Assembly (NCBI GenBank): GCA_002633025.1
Contig: NMRB01001259.1
Span: 62,001 to 126,000, forward strand
DNA from: Notospermus geniculatus
Taxonomy: Eukaryota > Nemertea > Pilidiophora > Heteronemertea > Lineidae
Direction: 5' to 3'
Length of the DNA stretch: 64,000 bases
The translations under genes were made by a program, and so were the position numbers. Numbering within the stretch: position 1 is the first letter of the stretch; every line of letters begins with the position of its first letter. The notes beneath the pieces are model-generated. The model ran no database searches and was not told the DNA's origin. It saw nothing but the letters and a program-made list of their open reading frames with translations. This document shows, one piece after another, positions 51,569 to 61,626 of the stretch.

Positions 51569-51854
51569 ATAATATGTTGTGACCGGTATTGCATGAACTT
51601 TCAATATAGGGGTAATGCTGTACAAAATCTACGTCCGTTTGTTGTGACAGTTGGCGCAATCGTAGCGGCACCCAGACTGGGGAGTGAGACCAAACAACGC
51701 CCAGGAAGGAACCATGGAACGAGGTTGAAGGAGCACGTGTCGCCGCCGATCTCGTTGCGCATGCGTCGAATGTTTTTCCGCGGTATGATACAAAAATAGT
51801 CAAAATCCAAACAAATTTCTATCCATCAACATCCATCCATGCCATGACATAAGC

Positions 51855-53471
51855 ATGAATGCAAAGGGACCGGCGTTTAGGAATTGGGCATCTGCAGCAG
51901 TCTGTCTTCTAATCTTTGCATTTGTGAACAAAGGTGAGCGAAATAATTCTCATTTGGTGGGGCTGCCATTCTCACGCGCGGCCACCATCCCATTTACCTA
52001 TCATGTTCACACACGTGCACTGTGCAGCAGGCCTACCGTACAATGGATCAAGTAGGGCCTACTGTCACTCGGGGCAATGCAAGTTGGCCTAAGAATAAAT
52101 TCTGACTTTTAGGCCTGCTATATGGCTAAGCCTAGGCCTAGGCCGAGCATGCGAGGGCCCTAGCTAGGGCTAGGGGCCTACAAAATTTGCATTGGCCTGA
52201 AGTGAAGCCGTGAAAACTGAAGTGAAGGCCAAATGGCAATGCAATGAGAAACATAAGTAGGCCTAGGCCTAGGCAGATGTGAGAAACATGAGTAGGCAGG
52301 CCTAGCACTGAGCATGATGGGATGGCTGGATCTCCCCCCCCCCCCGTGGGCAATGGACTGGTTGATCGTCCAATTTACTACATCTGCTGCAGGTTTGGCC
52401 CTCAAGTGCTACGAATGTTTATCAACGATCAAGAGGCCAATGGAGGCCTGTAAATATGCTGACAAGGACAAGCTGCCTCTCGTTGACTGCGGCCCTGGTA
52501 TTATAAACTGCCTTACTGCTGAATATGAGATCGGAATCGACAAGCGTGAGTAGAGCAGGGGTTAATAGTTAGAGGGAGTTTGGAAGTCACGGAAGTCAAA
52601 ATACTTCGGAATTTTACACTCCGGGAAGTCAAGTACTTCCAAAGCATTTTAAACTTCTAATGTATTTAAGCTTATGAAGTACATTTAGACTTCCAAGAAA
52701 AGCCCCAGTATTTCCTGGTTTTTGGGGTTAAGGAAGTCATGAATTCCCATCCAAAAATGATAACTGAACCCCTGGTAGAGTTAAGGAATGATACAATCCT
52801 CTCATATCGGGGCTTTTGGTCTCGCTCAGTTCTTCATACACTCGCCCACAAAGTTTAGTGTGAGTGATGAAGAGGAGCGACGTAAAAACCCCTGTGAGGA
52901 GGATGAATAGGTACAGATCTGGGCAGTCTTATGATTCACCGCTGATGATTTGTATCTTTTCAGTCCAGAAACAAACTTCATCATCATAACCCATGACCAG
53001 ACCAAATTTACATTAGTCTGCACGACCTTGGATGAGTCGTTGCCTCGCATGTGCCTTGAGCTGAATACACTTCATTATTACCCTGGGTATTCCTTTTTGT
53101 TACCCAGGATGATCCTGGGTAACAAAAAGGATTACCCAGGATTACGAGGTGTACCCAGGACGACATTAACCGATTCAGCGACTTGAAATCAAATAAAACA
53201 TTGACTCCAAAGACAATACATGTATTTCTTCATTTTAGACGGATTCTTACCATCCGACTGGGTCTACCAACGGGGCTGCTCAAGTTATACTCTCAAGAAG
53301 GGGAAGGAGTATGGAAAAGGTGGCTGCCTGAAAAACACAAGTCCCAGCTCTACATCCATGACCTGGAACTGTTTGTGCGATACTGATGGTTGTAACCATG
53401 CAGGCAGAGTTAGGTTCTGTGTCTGGGGTATTTTTGTTCTGGTGCTGATGTCACTGTGCTTGGTTATGTAG
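51855..53471 (+). CDS. Small Ly6/uPAR (three-finger fold) protein, secreted or GPI-anchored
   Basis: Exons 51855-51933, 52393-52545, 53239-53471; both junctions are phase 1; about 154 residues. Start MNAKGPAFRNWASAAVCLLI is a signal peptide ending near VNKGLA. The mature domain opens LKCYEC and has ten Cys in LU-domain order: LKCYEC, EAC, VDC, INC, RGC, GGC, then NCLCDTDGCN. The C-x-C-x4-C-N end resembles invertebrate Ly6 proteins of the sleepless/boudin type. The hydrophobic tail (FCVWGIFVLVLMSLCLVM) after a short Arg stretch fits a GPI-attachment signal. Ligand unknown. Divergently paired with PhyH gene B. Confidence 0.85.
53092..53130. repeat. Perfect 39-bp hairpin in the Ly6-type intron
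   Basis: CCTTTTTGTTACCCAGGAT is followed two bases later by its reverse complement, with several further TACCCAGG copies around it (to about 53160). Confidence 0.8.
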
Positions 53472-54674
53472 CAGTCTGATGCAGTTGGATTTTGGAGAAA
53501 GAATGCACTGTGTAATCCCAAATTTCTCATCAATTCTGCACAAGACATCTGATAGTAAGGAGCAAAATAATTATTGGAGTTGGTCTGAAGGGGAGTGGCA
53601 ACAGTAAGCATGAAGACCAAGTATGAGCTACTTTGTGTAATGTCCCTCTGTCTGTGTTGAACCCTTTTCAGTTGTGTAGCTGTTGTAGAGGAAACTGCAT
53701 TCAGACTCCTCTTGTCTACTCTGTGAATGGTTGTTCTCTTTGGTAAATCAGTTTCGTTTTTTAATCAAGTACTTCAAGTGTTGTTCTGTACATTACATGT
53801 ACCTTTTCTGGGCTCCAGAATATTTCCCTGATGACTTACCCTTGCCCTGTAGACTGCTCCCATGCTCAGATAGATGCTAAAACTGTGCATTTCACTTGTT
53901 TCATGCCCCACTGCCATAAAAAAAGGCTCATCTGTCATGTCTGCGTGTCACAGCATGGGTGGCCCCGCCATCGCCCCTTCTCATTTTGAGCATCTTTTGA
54001 GAACTGGGACACGTCAAAACCACTCATGACCCCAAAACATTCATTCCTCCCTTTATTCTGTAATGGATTCCTTCTTCTATCTTGTCCCTTTATCCTGCTC
54101 AATTTGTTTATATAAATTACATCCTGCCCCTTAAGTACCGTGACCGTCTGCCCCGCATTGACCGCGCACGTGGCTCAAAACCTAACGTATTCCCGTGAAT
54201 CCCCATTTAATTCTCCGGGACTGTTCCACCGCAAACGAGTTGTTCTTGCCGGGATTCTGAACAAAAGATGAGAAAATATCTTCTCACGGGAGGAAAATGC
54301 AATAAAATTTTGATAAAACTGAATTAAAGCATTGAATGCATCAAGAATGCCACGAGCAGCCCACACCCCGTCTTTATCTGGGTTGAAAGCCGAGCATTCT
54401 TGGCCCGAATCCGCTCAAAATTTTAAAGGTCAAGTGTCGGTACGCTGAAGCTGTAATGTTTGGGATACCACGTTTTAAGTTTTGCACAGTTTAGTGCTAT
54501 TTATCTCCAGAAGCGTGTGAAATTTGTTGCCGCGTCTTTTTTTTAGTATGATGTTCTGACAGTCGAAATGTCGTTGCATGAAAACGAAAGCAAAATGTTA
54601 TTTTTCTATAGCAGTGACGTTATGGCTGTCGGTAACGCTCCGTTGGCTATACTTCTCGTTCACACATCTTTCTG

Positions 54675-54978
54675 ATTGGTCCATTCACAGTAATTACCAT
54701 ACGCCGATACCATCCGATTGGCTGCTTCAGATTCACATATCATTCTGATTAGTTCATCATAAATTTGCATACCCCACATTGCTATATTAATGGATCTTTG
54801 TGATTGGTCTAATCACAGTAATTACCATACGCTATTATTCCAGGCAAAAGACAAAGCGCTCTGATTGGCTCCTTTTGCTCCGCCTTGCTATCTCAGATGT
54901 CGCTCATTGGTTCATTCTAGTAGTACAAGAAGGCAGTGTTCCTATTGGTTACTTTACAGCAAGCAGCGGCACGATTGG
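54675..54978. promoter_or_regulatory. Cluster of inverted CCAAT boxes (ATTGG)
   Basis: Seven ATTGG at 54675, 54717, 54803, 54863, 54906, 54944 and 54974, most as GATTGGT or ATTGGTTC, all in the same orientation. Two share the longer ACAGTAATTACCATACG. Could be an NF-Y-bound regulatory region or a degraded tandem repeat. The nearest gene start is 56197. Confidence 0.4.
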
Positions 54979-55312
54979 TTCGTTCACTTTGAGGTATTCA
55001 CCATGAATCTCATACAAATTCTTCATCGAAGGATTTAGTCGTCTTTTCGACTGCCATTGTCAAATATTGAAGTGAAGGGATTTTTTATCACAACCGTGAC
55101 AACTGCATGTGATACCAAAACGGAGGGCATCAAAAACCCGGATCAAAAACACAGATCAGCGAACAAGAGATGCGACCAGGTTCAAAGTTATGACCCTGAA
55201 TGACGTCATCCTGGCGGCCATGCTGAGGGGCAAGTGGACAGAGGTGTGAGCTGACCGTGACGTGTATGGTAGGCCAGACTGGACATAAATAAGAAATACA
55301 TGCACGCATCGA

Positions 55313-56030
55313 TATTCGATTTCATCCCACCATTAAATAGTGAATTGATGGTACCATCAAATCAACCAATAGGAAGCCAGGAATATATGCGAGCATATAT
55401 TCTATTTAATGGTACCATGAAATCGAATTGATGGGACCATTTATCGAATTGATGGAACCATTTAATCGAATTGATGGGACCATTAAATATTTGATGGGAC
55501 CATTTAATCGAATTGATGGGACCATTTAATCGAATTGATGCGACCATTTAATCGAATTGATGGGACCATTTCATTCATCAAAAGTTAAAAAAGGCAAGTT
55601 TATATCATCTACTCGAGTCAAGAACGACACACAACTTCTGGTATTGCCCTCGCTGTTGCAGAGCTGTGTATATTGCATAGACTAGTTCCTTGTCGTTCCG
55701 CTACGTGGCGCTACGCTCTACTGCACTATAACGACAAGCACGGACCACCATTTTGTATTGAATTAGTCAATTCGATTTCATCCCACCATTAAATAGTGAA
55801 TTGATGGTACCATCAAATCAACCAATAGGAAGCCAGGAATATATGCGAGCATATATTCTATGAAATGAAATGAATTGATGGGACCATTTAATCGAATTGA
55901 TGGAACCATTTAATCGAATTGATGGGACCATTAAATATTTGATGGGACCATTTAATCGAATTGATGGGACCATTTAATCGAATTGATGCGACCATTTCAT
56001 TCATCAAAAGTTAAAACTCAAGTCTAGAGA
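55313..56030. repeat. Two ~300-bp copies of a minisatellite-bearing repeat
   Basis: TTCGATTTCATCCCACCATT begins both 55315-55620 and 55769-56060. Each holds units of ATCGAATTGATGGGACCATTT about 22-24 bp long (eight in the first, six in the second) and GGAATATATGCGAGCATATA. Between them lies a TAGACTAGTTCC stretch like the ends of the 9-bp-duplication foldback family. Confidence 0.85.
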
Positions 56031-56196
56031 AAGGCAAGTTTATATCATCTACTCGAGTCAAGAACGACACACAACTTCTGGTATTGCCCTCGCTGTTGCA
56101 GAGCTGTGTATATTGCATGCGTATAATGTACTACATAGATAAAGAACTAGTTTACTCGTGATACTAACTCGAACGAAACCAGTAACTCGAACTAAC

Positions 56197-58618
56197 ATGG
56201 CGGAATTCAAGTACAACATTCTTCAAGATCTCCAAGAAAACCTGAGAAAAGCCAGATTCCCCGCAGAAAATCTGTCCACTATTGCCCAAAAAGGGGACAA
56301 AAGAGTGAGTAGATTTGGAAGGAGTCGAATTTAATGTGTTGCTATCCCGGCTTAATCAGTTTGCATGGTTTTTGCCTCGGTCGGCGTCTATCATAAACAT
56401 TAAACCTCGCCCTAGGCCCTATAGGGGGCCCAGTGCATTTGTACAGGTGGCTCCTGTGCTTACCGTCTGTACAATGCACTAGGTCCAAGGTTTGTTTACC
56501 CCTTCTGGCCTCTCACTCTCAGTCCGAGTCAGCATGGTCAGTGACCAGAAAAAATCCGACGTCCACTCCATCCAGGTCCATCATCATCATATCTCATCAC
56601 CATGATGATGTCATTTGCCATGTCAATCAATGACAATGACTATGTCAGATGTCCATGAGACAATGAATGCAGGAACGTGACATGATGTAATAATGATAGG
56701 CCCAGTACACCCAAAGAAAGTTTATGGTATGTGTTGTATCGTGAATGATATATTGCATTTTCCACCCGTAGCCTTTGATTGAAAGACTTGACCCGAAGGT
56801 AATTTGCTGCATGTTGTTAATGTTCTATTAATGTACAGCTCTCTATAGGCTAGTCCCTGCTGTTGTCTACTCTAAGCCTGCAGAAATGCAGGTTTAGGAA
56901 AGTGTTTGTGTGTTTTTTCTTCGTCAACTCTTGCATACTCCAGTGTTGATATACAGCCACAAATCACCAAAAATAGTCACTCGCTTATCTATTTTTGAAA
57001 TCACCTTCTTTCATTTCTGTGATCCTACACATGCACGATCATTGGTGATTGATGGGTTGTCAGCTTTTCAGTGTGCTGCTGAGAATCATATTATGCCTAT
57101 GGCACATCACTTTTGACACCTGTCAGTAAATCAAACTACATGTACATGTAGTTCCCTTCATTCACCATGTTCACCCAAGATTGCTTTTTTGGATAAAGTA
57201 TTAGTGGAATATGTAGATAGCCTTTTTACGGGAAGTGTCAGGTTGAGTACTCTGGACATCTTGTTGCTTTCTCAAGTTCTAACAAGGCGTATTACTGGTA
57301 AATGATGTGGTGCTTGACAATTGCCTTTATTCCCCCGATTTTGTCTCTTTCAGCTGGTAGAACAGTTTCTAACAGAAAATGTGCCAATTGAGGGAACTGG
57401 TCCTGGTGCCTTACAAAGCCAGCTCTATGTTGGTGAGTTCCTCTTGTCTTTGCTTAGTTTAACATGTTTAACATAACGTCAATCACTCTCTTACTGTTCT
57501 GATTTGATACCTTTTGAGATTGTGTCATTAGTAGGCCTAGAGTCAGTATCTTTACACTCTTTCTGATCATTTACCCTCAAAATTTCAGCCAGTTTCTGGG
57601 GTTTCAAAGGTCTAGTCAAACAGCTTCTGTTGAAGGGTATTGGTAAGTTCCATTCTCTTTCACTTACAGTCAGAACCAAGTCTTTCAAGGACTGCTCCTT
57701 TAGGCCTAACGGAGCATTCATATGCAGATTACAAGAGTTCACCACTCACTACTCCCAGCTGCTGCTGATCTTTTTCCCTTTCACAATTCTGCATATCATC
57801 TTGTCTTCCTACTTATCAGTACAAGTGTTTCATTCCAGATGTGAATGCACAGAACAAAGGTACATTATGGACACCATTACATGCAGCAACATTTCAAGAA
57901 CATGGCCCAGTAAGTTCAACATCTCTGCCTGGAGGTTACCCTTACTCCCCTCCTGGGAGTTTCCAACTGACTCTGCATGGGTGTAAGATCTTTCGTGGAT
58001 TTGATCATTTGATTTCCATTCGTTAGGTTGTGATGTTACTCCTTGAGAATGGCGCTCGACCAGACAGAAAAGATTCCGAGGGACGGACACCAAAAGATTT
58101 TGCATCTGCCTCTGAGAAGAATATTTTTTTTTTTTTTTAGTTGGAGGTGGAAAAAAATTAGCAATTTCCACAAAATAAAATAAAAATATACTAGTGTTTA
58201 AAACAATGTCTCTCGGGGTTTAGGACGCATTTGGCATTCAGTTTTGAAGTGTAAAAAGTTTTAGGTCGGCATACTTCGTCATTGCTGGTCGGCAAATCGG
58301 GTCCTTTGGGGCATAAAAAAAAACATATTGGCTATTACCCCTATAAAAAGTTTTGGGTCGGTACCATTTACGTAGGGTTGGTCGGGTTACAGCAAACAGA
58401 CATATTTTTGGGTCTGGCCTAGGCCTCTTTCTTCCTCATACTGTTGGCTGGTATCATCAGTGTTATATCTTTAATTTCAGGCTGACGACAGCGGTCCAAT
58501 TGAAAACTCTTATCGTCATGACCCCTGTTTGAATGCTGCATTAAATGGTGACGTACTTGCACAGGATGAAGCGTCTATTCAGAGTGGTGGAAATCCACAG
58601 TTTTCCATGTGGAAATGA
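56197..58618 (+). pseudogene. Ankyrin-repeat protein, copy 1, broken in exon 5
   Basis: Exons 56197-56304 (MAEFKYNILQDLQENLRKAR), 57354-57432, 57589-57642, 57839-57909, 58027-58120, then 58481-58618 with stop TGA at 58616-58618. Exon 5 follows the ankyrin consensus to SASEK, then runs into an inserted T-rich sequence with an in-frame TAG at 58138-58140; its remaining ~50 codons and donor are missing. The final exon (ADDSGPIENSYRHDPCLNAA .. QFSMWK) is intact and supplies the C-terminus absent from the window for copy 2. Broken here by insertion or misassembly. Confidence 0.75.
58121..58418. repeat. Insert replacing part of the ankyrin gene exon 5
   Basis: Starts with a T run and contains AAAAAGTTTTGGGTCGGTAC and a nearby diverged repeat (AAAAAGTTTTAGGTCGGCAT), ending AGACATATTTTTGGGTCTGG. 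Looks like the end of a retroelement with a poly(T)/poly(A) side. Class not established. Confidence 0.5.
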
Positions 58619-60598
58619 GAGAGATTTTCATGGGTGTCGACAGGCCTTTATAAAGTCTGCATCACCACATCACAGGCTGATTATCATTCCTTAGTTTCCG
58701 TCCATGGATGAAAGTCGTTCACTCTTGCCAAGTTGGAGATGGTTGATATGTTTCACGTCATGTTTTTCTGGTGGTACAGCCCTCCCTATCATGGATGCCT
58801 ATGGGTTCAAAGTAGGACATACGGTGACCATGGTAACATCATTAAATGTCCATAGCATAGCAGTCTGGTGTCGTCTTAAGACAGGTGTGCGTTGTATGAT
58901 GGTGTTCCTCATTTTCATTGATATACAGCACCTGATTTCATCGATCCTCACATTGTCTATGTTTGTTTCTGGAGCTGTCAACTTCATCAGTAGGAAGTTC
59001 CTTGGGAAATATTTTTGTAGATATTTTCTCAAGGATATGAACTTTTATGGCAAACTTATCAATCTGTGTAAGTGTGGTAAGCTTATAGGATCCAGCCATT
59101 GTTTTATTGAGTGTATGAACTTTATATTTTGATGATTTTACTCCAGTTTTTTGAACGACCAGTAGTTTCTGTTTTTTTCAATTGATAGGTAGGATAAGCA
59201 GTCCGAATTCCGGGCATGTACCTAAATTCGGGCGAAGTCATTTTCCATTAAATTGGCAGACGCCCGAAATTGGGACAACTTTTTGAGGACAAATTTGACC
59301 TAATTTCGGGCACCCTAAAAAAGCTCAATAAAAAATGTTTGAGACCTTGCAAAGATGGTTTGAGGGCTTTCTAATATAGAAGGAGGTTAAATTTAGCCAA
59401 ATAAAGCTTCAAAATACTAACTTGTCCAGCGCTGAGGCTTAAAACATGCGGTGCCCGACTTTAGGTACCAGGCGCCCGACCTTTGGGCGAGTGGGTCATG
59501 TTTTCACCATGTGATTTCAAATCGATCATGTGACCTCAATAATAGGTCCCCACGCATGCTCAGTAACTCATTTTGTTCTTTGATGAGTCATCTGACCTTC
59601 TAAAGTGTTGCCATGGATGTACATGCATCCCAGGCGGAGTTATTCAGTGAGCAAGTGGCGTAAAAAAAGAAATGCCCGAAATTTGGTCAACTTACCCTAT
59701 CCTATGGAGGTAGGATTAAAACATCTTATGACTGAGCAAATTATAGGAGCTACTTCCGTCATGTCAAGTAAGGAACAGTAACAAGTACTAATTCTTCTTT
59801 CTTGGTCCATGTTTGTCCGTCCAGAATTGATCATTCTTCCAGCAGGTCTTAAGAGCAGAGGGTCTGAATCAAAATGTTGGGCACAAATTAATGCTTCTAC
59901 GTCGTAGGAGCACTAGCAGTGGCTCCTGCAGCATCAGCAGAACCCGAGGAACATTTCTGCCCCACATTTCCCTCAAAATGATTCTTTGTTAGCCATCCCT
60001 CAGCAAAATGGACCTGTTTACTCTGAACCTGAATCAGTTAGTTGGGATGAGTGTTGCACATCTGTGATATATCACTTCTTACTGCCATTGTATCTATTGT
60101 TATTTGTAAAGAAATCTAATTTGTGTGTATATCCTAGTAGATTTTAACTGGCAGCCTGATTGTGTCAGGAAAACAGTTGTTGTTCACAAATTATAAGAAT
60201 AAACTGTGTTATTTCACGAATTCACTGTATTCTTCTACCATCTGATCCAATGAATTACATGCAGTTCTGTGTATTTAATCAATATCTAACGCAATGAATT
60301 TTTATTTCAGAATTTTGTGTATTCAATTCAATTCCGTTGAATTGTGTCTGCAAGACACCAAGCTGTGCTGTGATGCGAGAAGCATGTTTTGCATTGCAAT
60401 TTCCTCTCAATATATTATCACTTAATGTCAGTCCAAGCGAGTGTTTCTATTATCATGATTATGTAAGTCATGTACTTTGGACTTCTCACTCCTGGGATCG
60501 CTCTCTCCATGATATAAATTAGTCCAAGAATCTACATGTACCTGTACATGTATCTTTGGTATTTAATGAAGCACCAATGCAAAGTCCTATATTCCTTA
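58619..60598. other. Region between convergent ankyrin and CISD3-type genes
   Basis: Contains possible poly(A) signals (AATAAA at 60198-60203) for the ankyrin gene. A stretch at about 59190-59700 repeats CCCGAAATT or CCCGACTTT motifs in both orientations. No coding exon supported. Confidence 0.5.
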
Positions 60599-60772
60599 TT
60601 AATCAACAATGACAGCGTTCTTCACCTCGGCCGATCGACGGTGAGTGCCATCACAGTATGGTCGATTACCAGTCCTTTTACACAGACACAAGCTGTACTT
60701 CTTGGTCGCATCAACGATGAAAGATACTGGTGTTATGTTTTGGAGGGTTTTGTGGGTACCATCACAGAATGG
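60599..60772 (-). CDS. CISD3: CISD3-type CDGSH iron-sulfur protein, last exon
   Basis: The acceptor TCATTTCAG precedes an exon of 57 codons plus stop. It begins PFCDGTHKTLQ, the second half of a first CDGSH motif, and contains a complete second motif CLCKRTGNRPYCDGTH, whose three Cys and one His ligate a [2Fe-2S] cluster. Two CDGSH motifs in one chain, spaced by about 36 residues with ITPVSFIVD between, is the layout of CISD3 (MiNT), a mitochondrial matrix protein, rather than CISD1/2. The upstream exon with the first two Cys and the targeting peptide is not found before 61538, where the second ankyrin copy begins. Convergent with the ankyrin gene. Confidence 0.78.
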   Translation of the reverse strand, partial: PFCDGTHKTLQNITPVSFIVDATKKYSLCLCKRTGNRPYCDGTHRRSAEVKNAVIVD

Positions 60773-61626
60773 CTGAAATGACAGAAATAAGTCACTGTCA
60801 AAAGTCGTCCGGTTAGGTAGATTGCAGAAATGGAAGGATCTTTCCTTGTCCGAGGTGGATGTATCGTCCATTTCCTGTACAGATCTTGGGGTAGTACAAG
60901 AATCAAACTTGACTCTCAGAAGTTAAGAATGATAAACTGAGGGATGCACTGATGCCTCTGGTTATTCCTCTAAAAGAAAGAATATGACTAAGAGGGATTA
61001 AAATATGCATGATTTTATTTCATCAGCCATTCATAGACATAAATTGAGTTGAACCATGCACTATCCATGCAAGATACTCGCTGTATAAAAAATTATTCTT
61101 TAAGACCGATAGCCTTCCAAGCATTTGAGTGATCTATGCTGGTATCCTGTACCAAAATCCCATTGCTTGGATGAAGCATAAATTTTTTCGTCTCGTTTTT
61201 GTGAGGGCAGATAGGCCTAAACTCTGCATGCAGTGCACACAGCAGCAGCAGTGCACAAGTGTGCCGTTGTGGTACAAGGCCTTGCTTGCATCCATCACAT
61301 GCTTCCCCCACTCTGGTGGGTAGTCCTCCTGCTGGAGTGCGAGTAGGCCTCCATGCGGTAAACTCCAAGAAAATTTCGGCTGAACAAAGCAGGGTTTATT
61401 GAAAGCTGGACATAGTGCTGGGAAATACCCCGAGGAGTTCTAAAAATAGAATGTACTACGTCATCAATATGGTTCAAAATGGCGCCCCGTTCCTGTCTTT
61501 ATATTTTCAGCCATCTATAAAGACAGGGTACCAGTCTATATATTGCATGCGTATAATGTACTACACAGATAAAGAACTAGTTTACTCGTGATACTAACTC
61601 GAACGAAACCAGTAACTCGAACTAAC
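60773..61626. other. No supported gene; flank of CISD3-type exon and duplication junction
   Basis: Minus-strand open frames here lack the expected C-x-C of a first CDGSH motif. The unique sequence ends in GGGTACCAGTCTATA at about 61526, resembling a terminus of the TAGACTGG foldback family, right at the junction with the second ankyrin copy. Confidence 0.5.

Larger units (their letters stand above)
49529..52500. repeat. Second copy of the ~2.9 kb duplication
   Basis: Matches 46674-49528 and continues through the complete Ly6-type exon into unique sequence. The right limit is set by where copy 1 ends. Confidence 0.88.
53472..56196. other. Intergenic region; CCAAT-box cluster and ATCGAATTGATGG minisatellites
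   Basis: No gene seen. Contains the cluster of ATTGG motifs at 54675-54978 and the repeats at 55313-56030. Confidence 0.55.
56109..58618. repeat. First copy of the ankyrin-gene duplication
   Basis: Shares sequence with 61538-64000 starting at TATATTGCATGCGTATAATG. Differences are small indels plus replacement of 170 bp of copy 2 by 298 unrelated bp (58121-58418). Confidence 0.88.

Noticed and set aside
61093-61368. Minus-strand frame as upstream exon of the CISD3-type gene
   Set aside because: It lacks the C-x-C of the first CDGSH motif and has no suitable donor before the next exon.
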